A DNA stretch of 64,000 bases from Halorubrum xinjiangense (GTDB lineage: Archaea; Halobacteriota; Halobacteria; Halobacteriales; Haloferacaceae): positions 1-64,000 of the forward strand of contig NZ_FNBO01000006.1 of the NCBI RefSeq assembly GCF_900102375.1, in the 5' to 3' direction. Position numbers and translations under genes: made by a program. Positions 16,027 to 24,025 of the stretch are shown here, piece by piece. Numbering within the stretch: the stretch's first letter is position 1; every line of letters starts with the position of its first letter. Under the pieces are notes generated by a model. It saw only the letters and a list, made by a program, of their open reading frames with translations. It was not told the DNA's origin and searched no databases.

Positions 16027-16145
16027 ATCGTAGCAAAATCGCGTGCGACTGTTAAGGGTTCTGATCCCGACGCCGGTGTGCGATTCGTCCACGCGTCCGC
16101 GGCGGTCGGGTTCCCTCGCGCGGACGGCTGAAATCGGTCCGCTCG

Positions 16146-16385
16146 TCACTCCTCATCCTCGTCTTCGTCGCCCTCCGACCGCGCCGCGACGGCCTTCGTG
16201 CGGATCCGAAGCGCGAGCACCGCGATGGCGGCGAACCCGACCGGGACGGCGACGTCGGCCGGGTCGCCGGAAAGCGCTCGCTGCGCGGTGAGTCCGGCCA
16301 TCAGCGCGAACATGAACGCCAACAGCCCCGCGATCGGAACCACGTATCCCTCCGAGAATGCCGACCCGCCGGACTCGTCGCTCAT
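16146..16385 (-). CDS. Small two-helix membrane protein
   Basis: This 79-residue protein has a polar N terminus of about 12 residues, hydrophobic helices at about 14-33 and 42-60, a basic stretch R-I-R-T-K after the second helix, and an acidic C-terminal tail. The positive-inside rule puts the tail in the cytoplasm. A TATA-like CCTTTTCA lies roughly 27 bases before the ATG. No domain or family is recognised; the divergent neighbour is an acyl-CoA synthetase. Confidence 0.72.
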   Translation of the reverse strand: MSDESGGSAFSEGYVVPIAGLLAFMFALMAGLTAQRALSGDPADVAVPVGFAAIAVLALRIRTKAVAARSEGDEDEDEE

Positions 16386-16484
16386 TTCTCACCTATCCGC
16401 GACCGACCGTGAAAAGGCTCCCGCGACCGCCCCTCCCTTGCGTCGGCCGCAAACGATTTCACACATCATCGATAGTGATAGACG

Positions 16485-18101
16485 ATGCACAAGCCGCTGT
16501 TGACGACGGACTTCCTGGACCGGGCGCGGCGACACTACGCCGACGAAGAGGCCGTCCTCGCGGTCGACGGGACGCGATACACGTACGCCGAACTCGGCGA
16601 GCGCGCCGACCGCTTCTCCGCCGCGCTTCAGGAGCGCGGGATCGAGAAGGGCGACCGGGTCGCGGTGTTGGACCCGAACACGCATTACCACCTGGAGGCC
16701 GCCTATGGCGCGATGCAGGTCGGCGCGATCCACGCGCCGCTGAACTACCGGCTCACGCCCGACGACTTCTCGTACATGCTCTCGGACGCCGGCGTCGACG
16801 CCATCTACGCCGACGCCGAGTACGCGGGGAACGTTGAGGCGATCCGCGACGAGGTGCCCACCGAGACGTTCCTCACGAACGACGCCGACGCGGTCGAGGG
16901 CGAGTGGGAGTCGTTCGACGCCGCGCTCGACGCCGCGGACCCGGACGCCTACGAGCGGCCGGAGATGGACGAGGACGACGTCATCACGATCAACTACACC
17001 TCGGGAACGACGGGCGATCCGAAGGGAGTCTGCCGCACCCACCGCGCCGAGACGCTCCACGCCTACCTCATCTCGATCCACCAGGAGATCACCGACGACG
17101 ACGTCTACCTCTGGACGCTGCCGATGTTCCACGTCAACGGGTGGGGCCACATCTACGCGATCACGGGGGCGGGCGCCCGACACGTCTGTACCCGGGGAGT
17201 CGACGTCGCGGATGCGTTCGATCAAATTCGTACCGAGGACGTCTCGTACTTCTGTGCGGCGCCGACCGTCCTCAACATGCTCGGCGACTATCACGCCGAA
17301 CACGGCGGCGCCACGACCGGCGCGAACGACGTGCGGGTCGCCACCGCGGGGGCGGCGCCGCCGGAGGCGACGATCCGCACCGTCGAAGCGGAGTTCGGCT
17401 GGGAGCTCAAACACGTGTACGGCGCGACCGAGACGGGCCCGCTGATCACCACCTCGGACGCGAAGCGCCACTTCGACGAGGGGGCCGACGACCGCTTCGC
17501 GGTCAAGAAGACGCAGGGGATCGGCTACCTCGGTACGGACGTGCGCGTCGTCGACGAGAACGGCGAGGACGTGGCCGCCGACGGCGAGACGATCGGCGAG
17601 ATCGTCGTCCGCGGCAACCAGGTGATGGACCGCTACTGGAACAAGCCCGAGGCCACCGAGGCGGCGTTTTCGGAGCGGCTGGAAGGGTACTACCACATGG
17701 GCGACCTGGCGGTCGTCGACGAGGACGGGTTCGTCTCGATCCAGGACCGGAAGAAGGACATCATCATCTCCGGCGGGGAGAACATCTCCTCGATCGAGTT
17801 AGAGGATACCCTCTTCGAACACGACGTCGTCTCCGACGTGGCCGTCATCCCCGCCCCCGACGAGCGCTGGGGGGAGACGCCGAAGGCGTTCGTCGTCCCG
17901 GAGAGCGGCGACCCAGACGACGCGGGCGCGACGCCCGAGGAGCTCAAGGCGTTCGTCCGCGAGCGCGTCGCCGACTACAAGACGCCCGGCGAGGTGGAGT
18001 TCGTTGCGGAGCTCCCGACGACCGCGACCGGGAAGATACAGAAGTACGAGCTGCGCGAGCGCGAGTGGGACGAGGAAGACCGGATGGTCGGCGAGGGGTA
18101 G
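16485..18101 (+). CDS. AMP-forming acyl-CoA synthetase (fatty-acid--CoA ligase family)
   Basis: The 538-residue enzyme belongs to the ANL adenylate-forming superfamily. It has the P-loop Y-T-S-G-T-T-G-D-P-K-G-V near residue 170, the A5 motif Y-G-A-T-E-T-G-P, the hinge D-x-x-K-D-I-I-I-S-G-G-E-N-I-S-S-I-E, and the catalytic C-terminal lysine in P-T-T-A-T-G-K-I-Q-K. It activates a carboxylic acid to acyl-AMP and then acyl-CoA; the subgroup resembles medium- or long-chain or branched-acid ligases, but the chain length is not determinable. It ends nine bases before the convergent DUF5779-like gene. Confidence 0.9.
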   Translation: MHKPLLTTDFLDRARRHYADEEAVLAVDGTRYTYAELGERADRFSAALQERGIEKGDRVAVLDPNTHYHLEAAYGAMQVGAIHAPLNYRLTPDDFSYMLSDAGVDAIYADAEYAGNVEAIRDEVPTETFLTNDADAVEGEWESFDAALDAADPDAYERPEMDEDDVITINYTSGTTGDPKGVCRTHRAETLHAYLISIHQEITDDDVYLWTLPMFHVNGWGHIYAITGAGARHVCTRGVDVADAFDQIRTEDVSYFCAAPTVLNMLGDYHAEHGGATTGANDVRVATAGAAPPEATIRTVEAEFGWELKHVYGATETGPLITTSDAKRHFDEGADDRFAVKKTQGIGYLGTDVRVVDENGEDVAADGETIGEIVVRGNQVMDRYWNKPEATEAAFSERLEGYYHMGDLAVVDEDGFVSIQDRKKDIIISGGENISSIELEDTLFEHDVVSDVAVIPAPDERWGETPKAFVVPESGDPDDAGATPEELKAFVRERVADYKTPGEVEFVAELPTTATGKIQKYELREREWDEEDRMVGEG

Positions 18102-18110
18102 TGGCCGGGC

Positions 18111-18521
18111 TCAGCGCTCGTCAGCGGGTGCGTCCGAACCGGCAACCTCGCGGTCGGCGTCGTTCCCTCCGTGTGCCTCCGACTCGCCTCCCTCCGCTTC
18201 GTTCCCCTCCGCCTCGTCGTCGTCCGAGTCGCTCAGCCGATCGGTGTCGATGCTCACGCCGGGCGGGGTGACGACGAGGAAGCCGCGAAAGTGCATCAGC
18301 TCGCCGTCCATGTCCTTCACGTCGCGCGCGAAGGGGGCGGCGAGCTCGTTGAGGTCGCCCTCGATCGACAACACCAGCGTGTTCCCGTAGTCGACGCTGC
18401 GGACCCACTCCTCCGGGTCGGTCGTGCCGTCCAAGACGCCGAGGACGACGTCGCCCGCCGCCGCGAACGCCTCGTCCATCTTCGCCTCGGCGTCCCGCAG
18501 GTCGAGGTCCCAGTCGCTCAT
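18111..18521 (-). CDS. Conserved haloarchaeal protein (DUF5779-like)
   Basis: The 136-residue protein has a folded part of about 95 residues: an acidic helix (M-S-D-W-D-L-D-L-R-D-A-E), then G-V-L-D-G-T-T-D-P-E-E-W and strands L-V-L-S-I-E-G-D-L-N and L-M-H-F-R-G-F-L-V-V-T-P-P-G-V. This pattern recalls a family of uncharacterised haloarchaeal proteins that I believe is DUF5779; the name is from memory. The last 40 residues are an extended Asp/Glu/Gly tail that looks disordered. ATG at 18521 is where similarity begins; the frame stays open far upstream without it. Cytosolic; no function known. Confidence 0.78.
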   Translation of the reverse strand: MSDWDLDLRDAEAKMDEAFAAAGDVVLGVLDGTTDPEEWVRSVDYGNTLVLSIEGDLNELAAPFARDVKDMDGELMHFRGFLVVTPPGVSIDTDRLSDSDDDEAEGNEAEGGESEAHGGNDADREVAGSDAPADER

Positions 18522-18635
18522 ACGTGGGCGTCGACAGGCGGCGGCAAAAGCGTTCGGGAGCGGGGCGGCCGCACGCGACGACGCCCCTCGCCCGGTCGCG
18601 GAGCGGTTAAGTGCGCGCCGACCCCACCAGGCGAT

Positions 18636-19304
18636 ATGGAACGCACGCGGCGGTCCCTGCTCGCGGCCGGAGCGACGGTCAGCGTCGTCGGCGTCGCCGG
18701 CTGCCTCGGCGGGGGGAGCGATGGCGGCGAGAGCGCGATCGACACCGGCGAGTACGACTGCTCTCTCTCGGAGCCGACGGACCCGAATCTCGACTACCGG
18801 CCGACCCTCGGAAACCCCGACGCCGACGTGACCGTTCAGGCGTTCGAGGACTTCACCTGCGGCCACTGCGCGACGTACAAGCTCGACCACTTCCCGACGA
18901 TCCGCGAGGAGTACATCGACCCCGGCGATGTCCACTACCAGCACTGGGACTTCCCGCTCCCGGTCAACGAGACCTGGGCGGTCCCGGTCGCCAGCGCGGC
19001 ACGCGGCGTCGGCGCCCGGAACGGCGACGAGGCGTTCTTCGAGTTCGCCTCGGCCGCCTACGAGTCGCAGGGAGACTACAGCGGCGAGGCGCTCGGCGCG
19101 GCCGCGGAGGCCGCCGGCGCGGACCCCTGCGCGGTCCTCTCTGACGCGGAGTTCACGGCGTACGAGGAGGCCGCCCAGAGCGACAAGTCCGAGGGCGAGT
19201 CGATGGGCGTCTCCGGGACGCCGACGATATTCGTCAACGGGAGCCCGGTCGAAGAGGGGTACGCGGCAGAGTCGATCGCCGCGGCGATCGACGCCGAACT
19301 CTGA
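18636..19304 (+). CDS. DsbA-like thiol oxidoreductase, Tat-exported lipoprotein
   Basis: The 222-residue protein starts M-E-R-T-R-R-S-L-L-A-A, a twin-arginine signal, followed by a lipobox V-A-G-C with Cys23, so it is probably exported folded by Tat and lipid-anchored outside the cell. The mature part is a thioredoxin-fold DsbA domain with active site Cys75-Gly-His-Cys78, a helical insertion, and the cis-proline loop S-G-T-P-T. It would form or isomerise disulfides in exported proteins. The ATG at 18636 is about 30 bases after GGTTAAG. The MFS gene downstream has its own promoter region. Confidence 0.92.
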   Translation: MERTRRSLLAAGATVSVVGVAGCLGGGSDGGESAIDTGEYDCSLSEPTDPNLDYRPTLGNPDADVTVQAFEDFTCGHCATYKLDHFPTIREEYIDPGDVHYQHWDFPLPVNETWAVPVASAARGVGARNGDEAFFEFASAAYESQGDYSGEALGAAAEAAGADPCAVLSDAEFTAYEEAAQSDKSEGESMGVSGTPTIFVNGSPVEEGYAAESIAAAIDAEL

Positions 19305-19381
19305 GACGGGGGGGACGCGACCGCCCGTCCGAACCGCGAGCGGCGACACGCCCCGGAGCGCGGATCTTTTGCCCGTTCGAC

Positions 19382-19396
19382 CCGTTTTATAAACGG
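19382..19396. promoter_or_regulatory. Perfect palindrome abutting the MFS start codon
   Basis: CCGTTT-TAT-AAACGG is a perfect inverted repeat ending one base before the ATG. A separate TATA-like CTTTTG lies near -30, so the palindrome would cover the transcription start and is a good candidate operator. The central TTTATAAA could itself act as a TATA element, but then no in-frame start follows at a suitable distance. Confidence 0.45.
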
Positions 19397-20698
19397 ATGA
19401 GCGACGCCGACCGGTCCGCCGAGGATTCCGCCTCCGTCGATCTCGATACCTCCGGGGCCGACGCGGACGCGGCCGACCGCCGCCGGCTCGGCGCGGTCGT
19501 CCTCGCGGTCCTGATCTCGCAGGTCCTCCTCTATCCCGGGGTCCCGGCCCTCGTCGTCGCGCTCGGCGCGCCCGCGGGCATCGACGCCGGGATGTGGTTC
19601 CTCGTCGCCGAGTTCGGGGCGTTCGTGACGTTCGCGGTCGTCTGGGGGGCGCTCTCGGACGCGCTCGGGACGCGGGTCCCGCTGATCGTCACCGGCGCGC
19701 TCGGCGGCGCGGCGTCGTACGTCGCGCTCGCGTCGCTGCCGGGGCTCGGCCTCGGCTTCGAGGCCGCGCTCCTCGTCAGGGTCGTCGGGGGGGCGCTCAC
19801 CATCGGCGCGTTCTCGCTCTCGATCACGCTCCTGATGGACTTACGCGGCGGCAACGGCCGCAACATGGGGACTGCGGGGCTCGCCATCGGGCTCGGCGCC
19901 GCGGTCGGCTCGGTCGTCGGCGGGGCGCTCGCCGACCTCGGCGCGCTCTACCCGGTGTACGCCGGCGCCGTCGTGCTGGCCGCGGCGGGGGTGCTCGCGG
20001 CGACCGTCGGCGACCGGGCGGCGACGGCCTCGACGGAGCGAGAAGCCGACTCCGAGACGCCGGACGAGGTCGGCTTCCGCGACGTGCTCGCCCGCGCCCG
20101 GACGACCCCCGGCCTCCTCGTCCCCCTCGCGTTCGGCTTCGTCGACCGCCTGACGGCGGGCTTCTTCGCCTTGGTCGGCGTCTACTACTTCCAGGACCCG
20201 GCCACGTTCGGGCTCTCGGCGGCCGGCGCGGGCGCGACGCTCGCGCTCTTTTTCGTCCCGTTCGCGCTGCTCCAGTCGCCGTTCGGGGCTCTCTCGGACC
20301 GGATCGGGCGCTTCCTCCCCGTGGTGGCCGGCTCGCTCGCGTACGGCGTCGTCACCATCGGCGTCGGCGTCGCGCCGGCCTACCCCGTCGCCGCGGGGCT
20401 GATGGTGTTCGTCGGCGTCTGCGGCGCGCTGATGGCGCCGGCGACGATGGCGCTCGTCACCGACCTCGTCGAGCCGGAGGTCAGGGGCGCGGCGATGGGG
20501 CTGTTCAACGTGTTCGGCTCGCTCGGCTTCCTCACGGGCTTCCTCATCGGCGGGAGCACCACGGAGGCGTTCGGCTACACCCCCGCGTTCCTCGCGGTCG
20601 GCGGGCTGGAGCTGGCCATCGCGCTCGCGCTGCTGCCGGCGGTCCGGTCCATCTCGCCCGGCACGGGCGTGGTCGGTCGGCTCGGCGCAGAGGGGTGA
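19397..20698 (+). CDS. Major facilitator superfamily transporter
   Basis: The 433-residue protein has an acidic N-terminal tail of about 30 residues and then about 12 hydrophobic helices in two six-helix bundles with a charged central loop (T-E-R-E-A-D-S-E-T-P-D-E). MFS loop motifs are visible: G-A-L-S-D-A-L-G-T-R after helix 2 and G-A-L-S-D-R-I-G-R-F in the second half, both forms of G-x-x-x-D-R-x-G-R. Helices are rich in Gly/Ala, as in drug/proton antiporters of the DHA1 type, but the substrate is unknown. A palindrome at the start codon suggests regulated expression. Confidence 0.9.
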   Translation: MSDADRSAEDSASVDLDTSGADADAADRRRLGAVVLAVLISQVLLYPGVPALVVALGAPAGIDAGMWFLVAEFGAFVTFAVVWGALSDALGTRVPLIVTGALGGAASYVALASLPGLGLGFEAALLVRVVGGALTIGAFSLSITLLMDLRGGNGRNMGTAGLAIGLGAAVGSVVGGALADLGALYPVYAGAVVLAAAGVLAATVGDRAATASTEREADSETPDEVGFRDVLARARTTPGLLVPLAFGFVDRLTAGFFALVGVYYFQDPATFGLSAAGAGATLALFFVPFALLQSPFGALSDRIGRFLPVVAGSLAYGVVTIGVGVAPAYPVAAGLMVFVGVCGALMAPATMALVTDLVEPEVRGAAMGLFNVFGSLGFLTGFLIGGSTTEAFGYTPAFLAVGGLELAIALALLPAVRSISPGTGVVGRLGAEG

Positions 20699-20787
20699 GC
20701 CCGGACGGACCACCGAAGACCTCTCGGCGCCTCCCCGCCCCGAGGCGAGTCCTTTTAACCGGCGCGTCACCTGCGTTCCCGTAACCG

Positions 20788-21555
20788 ATGGACCTCCTCG
20801 TGGTCGGCGCCGGCGAGATCGGACGCTGGGTCGCCGACACCGCCGACGCCGCGCCGGTCGACGCGAGCGTCGCGTTCGCCGACCGCGATCCGGCAGTCGC
20901 AGCCGACGCCGCAGCGGGGCGCGACGCCCGGACGGTCGACGTCGACGGGGACACGACGCACGACCTCGTCTGTCTCGCGGTGCCGATGTCGGCGGTGCCC
21001 GCGGCGGTCGAGGCGTACGCGCCGCGCGCGGAGCGGGCGATAGTCGACGTCTCGGGGGAGATGACCGACGCGCTCGCCGCGATGCGCGAGCACGCCCCCG
21101 ACCTCGAACGCGCGAGCTACCACCCGCTCTTCGCCCCGCCGCGCGTGCCCGGCAACGTCGCGGTCGTCGTCGACGAGGACGGGCCGGCGGTGGAGTCGCT
21201 CTCGGCCGCCATCGAGGCCGGCGGCAACGACGTCTTCGAGACGACCGCGGCCGAACACGACGAGGCGATGGAGACCGTTCAGGCGGGGGCGCACGCGGCG
21301 GTGCTCGCGTGGCGGCTCGCCGCGGACCCGGTCCGCGAGGAGTTCCACACCCCCGTCTCGGCCGCGCTCGACGAGGTGGCCGACACCGTCACCGAGGGGT
21401 CGCCCGCGGTGTACGCCGAGATACAGCGCGCCTTCGACGGCGCCGAGGACGTGGCCGACGCCGCGGCGGCGATCGCGGACGCCGACGACGAGGCGTTCGC
21501 CGCCCTCTACGAGCGCGCCCGCGGCGACGGCGAGGGGCGGGACCGACTGGAGTGA
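20788..21555 (+). CDS. tyrA: Prephenate dehydrogenase-like protein
   Basis: The 255-residue protein opens with a Rossmann fold, M-D-L-L-V-V-G-A-G-E-I-G-R-W (G-x-G-x-x-G), and has D-V-S-G-E-M-T before the hallmark S-Y-H-P-L-F-A-P-P, equivalent to the H-P-M-F-G substrate segment of TyrA enzymes. The C-terminal helical dimerisation part is present. It should oxidise prephenate to 4-hydroxyphenylpyruvate in tyrosine synthesis. It is shorter than bacterial TyrA because no chorismate mutase or ACT domain is attached. The TATA-like CTTTTAACC lies 30-35 bases before ATG. The Rsm22-like gene starts 26 bases downstream, suggesting co-transcription. Confidence 0.85.
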   Translation: MDLLVVGAGEIGRWVADTADAAPVDASVAFADRDPAVAADAAAGRDARTVDVDGDTTHDLVCLAVPMSAVPAAVEAYAPRAERAIVDVSGEMTDALAAMREHAPDLERASYHPLFAPPRVPGNVAVVVDEDGPAVESLSAAIEAGGNDVFETTAAEHDEAMETVQAGAHAAVLAWRLAADPVREEFHTPVSAALDEVADTVTEGSPAVYAEIQRAFDGAEDVADAAAAIADADDEAFAALYERARGDGEGRDRLE

Positions 21556-21581
21556 GACGACCCGAGGCAGACGAGAACCCA

Positions 21582-23039
21582 ATGATCGACAGAACCGCGG
21601 TCCGGAACAACGCGAACTACCTGCGCAACGTCAGACCGATCGACCCCGAGGAGATCGCCGAGTACATCGAGGGGACCCCCCACCCGGCGGTCGTCCGCGA
21701 GACGCTCCGCGAGGAGGCGTTCGGCCTCCGGCTCCGGGAGCGCGAGGACGGCGCCTTCGTCCCCGTCGAGGAGAGCCCGGTCGACCCGCCGGGCTGGGCG
21801 CCGGCGGCGCTGCCGGAGGCGTACGCGTTCGCGGTCGAGGACCTGTTGGTCCGCGAGTACGGCGCGAACTGGCACCGCGGCGAGTCCGGCGACGAGATCC
21901 GCGAGCGCGTCCGCCGGCTGAAGACGGACTACCTCTACGAGAACGAGGTCGAGTACGACCGCGTCGCAGCGCTCGGCTACGCGATATACCACCTGCCGGC
22001 GTATTACGCGACAGTCGGGTACGTCCTCGACGACCTGACCGAGAACGGCCTGCTCGACCGGACGCTCCGCGTCCTCGACGTGGGCGCGGGCGTGGGCGGC
22101 CCCGCGCTCGGACTCCACGACTACCTCCCCGACGACGCCGTCGTCGAGTACCACGCCGTCGAGCCGAGCGCCGCGACCGCGGTCCTCGACCGAATGCTTG
22201 AGGAGACCGGCCGCAACTTCCGGACGACGGTCCACGAGACGACGGCCGAAGCGTTCCTCGGGCTCGACGAGGAGGAAGGACCTGCCTCCGACACGGACGA
22301 CTCCTTCGACCTCGTGCTCTTCGGCAACGTCCTCTCGGAGCTCGCCGACCCGGTCGCGGTCGCGGACGCCGCGCTCGACGCGCTCGCGCCCGACGGGAGC
22401 CTCGTCGCGTTCGCGCCGGCCGACCGGAACACCGCGATCGGGCTCCGGCGGGTCGAGCGCGAGGTCGTCGCGTCCGGCGGCGACCCGGGACGCGACGCCG
22501 AGATCTACTCGCCGGCGCTGCGGCTGTGGCCCGACGCGGTCCCGAGCGACCCGGGCTGGTCGTTCGACGTCGCGGCCGACCTCGCGGTCCCGCCATTCCA
22601 GCGACGGCTCGACGAGGCGACGGCGCGCGGCGAGACCGACGAGCCGGGCGAGTTCGTCAACGTCGACGTCCAGTTCGCCTACTCGATCCTGCGCCCCGAC
22701 GGGAAGCGGCGCGTCGACATCGAGGCGAGCGCGGAGCGGTGCGCGCGCATGGCCGAGTCGGAGCGGCACGTCACCGACCGGGTGAACCTGCTCGCGGTGA
22801 AGCTGAGCCACGACTTAAGCGAGGGCGACAACGCGCTCTACCGCGTCGGCGACGGCTCGCAGGCGACGGACCACTACCTCGTCTGTACCCGCGAGACCGC
22901 GCTGAACCGCGACCTCCGCGAGGCCGGCTACGGCTCGGTCGTCTTCGTCGAGAACGGGCTCGTCCTCTGGAACGAGGACGAGGGCGCGTACAACGTCGTC
23001 GTCGACGACGAGACGGTCGTCGACCTGGTCGCGCCCTGA
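21582..23039 (+). CDS. Rsm22-like small-ribosomal-subunit methyltransferase
   Basis: The 485-residue protein has an N-terminal helical region and a class I SAM-binding fold with motif I V-L-D-V-G-A-G-V-G-G-P-A near residue 165 and the strand D-L-V-L-F-G-N-V-L-S-E-L. The C-terminal part contains Q-F-A-Y-S-I-L-R, the sequence context of Rsm22 proteins, which associate with the mitochondrial or bacterial small ribosomal subunit. The metal-binding cysteines of eukaryotic Rsm22 are not obvious; only Cys in E-R-C-A-R-M is near. I infer an rRNA or assembly methyltransferase. It lies 26 bases after tyrA. Confidence 0.8.
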   Translation: MIDRTAVRNNANYLRNVRPIDPEEIAEYIEGTPHPAVVRETLREEAFGLRLREREDGAFVPVEESPVDPPGWAPAALPEAYAFAVEDLLVREYGANWHRGESGDEIRERVRRLKTDYLYENEVEYDRVAALGYAIYHLPAYYATVGYVLDDLTENGLLDRTLRVLDVGAGVGGPALGLHDYLPDDAVVEYHAVEPSAATAVLDRMLEETGRNFRTTVHETTAEAFLGLDEEEGPASDTDDSFDLVLFGNVLSELADPVAVADAALDALAPDGSLVAFAPADRNTAIGLRRVEREVVASGGDPGRDAEIYSPALRLWPDAVPSDPGWSFDVAADLAVPPFQRRLDEATARGETDEPGEFVNVDVQFAYSILRPDGKRRVDIEASAERCARMAESERHVTDRVNLLAVKLSHDLSEGDNALYRVGDGSQATDHYLVCTRETALNRDLREAGYGSVVFVENGLVLWNEDEGAYNVVVDDETVVDLVAP

Positions 23040-23107
23040 GTTCCGCGGCCGCGGTCGTGCGCCGACCGCGCTGAGCCGCGGCGAACCCCTCCGCCGGCGG
23101 TCGCCGC

Positions 23108-23845
23108 TCAGTCGCCGGCGACGGGCTCGATCAGGTCCGGCGCGTCGACGCTCGGCGAGTTCACCCGCGTCGACACCGGATGCGCGGCGAGGTCGTCGCT
23201 CGGATACGGGTCGAGGAGGCCGGCGGCCTCGTCCGCGTCGCCCCGAAGCCACGTCTCCTCCTCGCCCGCGTCGGGGTCTAAGATTACCGCCATCCGGTGG
23301 TGGAGGTCCGCGACGAGGTCGTTCGGCTCGGTGGTGACGATCGCGAACGTCTCGATCACGTCCTGGTCGTCGGCACCCCCGTCGCGGTCCTCACCCCCGC
23401 TTCCGCCGCCGAACGCGCCGAGCCCAGTCTGGGTCGTCTCCGGCGTCGGCGGCTCCCAACGCTCGTATATCCCGGCCATCGCGAACGGGCGATCGTCCTC
23501 GAAGGCGACGCGGTAGGGGGTTTTTCCGGACCCACGCTCGCCGCCGACCCACTCGTAGAAGCCGTCGGCTGGGACGAGACAGCGCCGGCGCTCGAAGGCG
23601 TCGGCGAAGCTCCGCTTCTCGCGGACCGTCTCCCCGCGGGCGTTGATCAGGTCGAACGACTCGTCGGCCCACGAGGGGGTGAGCCCCCACTCCATCCGCG
23701 TCGCTTCCGTCGGTTCCTCGTCCGCGATCACCGGGAGCGACTGCCCGGGCGCGCAGTTGTAGCTCGGCTCGCGGTCGCCGAAGTCGGCGCCGAAGCGGGC
23801 TTCGAGATCGTCGGTCGGGGTGAAGAGGGTGTAGCGGCCGCACAT
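23108..23845 (-). CDS. SOS-response-associated peptidase / HMCES-YedK family
   Basis: The 245-residue protein has the full SRAP active site: Met1-Cys2-G-R-Y at the N terminus (Cys2 becomes the nucleophile after Met removal), N-A-R-G-E (Asn), G-F-Y-E-W (Glu), and L-H-H-R-M (His). Family members form a thiazolidine link to abasic sites in single-stranded DNA and protect them during replication. A Gly/Asp-rich insertion of about 25 residues near 150-172 is lineage-specific. Start is fixed at 23845 because Cys2 must follow Met1; the frame is open upstream to 23935. Confidence 0.93.
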   Translation of the reverse strand: MCGRYTLFTPTDDLEARFGADFGDREPSYNCAPGQSLPVIADEEPTEATRMEWGLTPSWADESFDLINARGETVREKRSFADAFERRRCLVPADGFYEWVGGERGSGKTPYRVAFEDDRPFAMAGIYERWEPPTPETTQTGLGAFGGGSGGEDRDGGADDQDVIETFAIVTTEPNDLVADLHHRMAVILDPDAGEEETWLRGDADEAAGLLDPYPSDDLAAHPVSTRVNSPSVDAPDLIEPVAGD

Positions 23846-24025
23846 ACGCGACCGTCGGCGCGAACCGGCTTCAATTCGACGCAGGCGAGTCAGTTTCCCC
23901 GCGGCGGGCGCCGGCCGCCTCGCGGACGTCGTCACGGCCCGTCGACGTGTTTATCGACCGGATTCCGCTTCGCACACCATTATATGTCTCTAATATTCAT
24001 GACTGACCTACGGTCATCAGTAACT

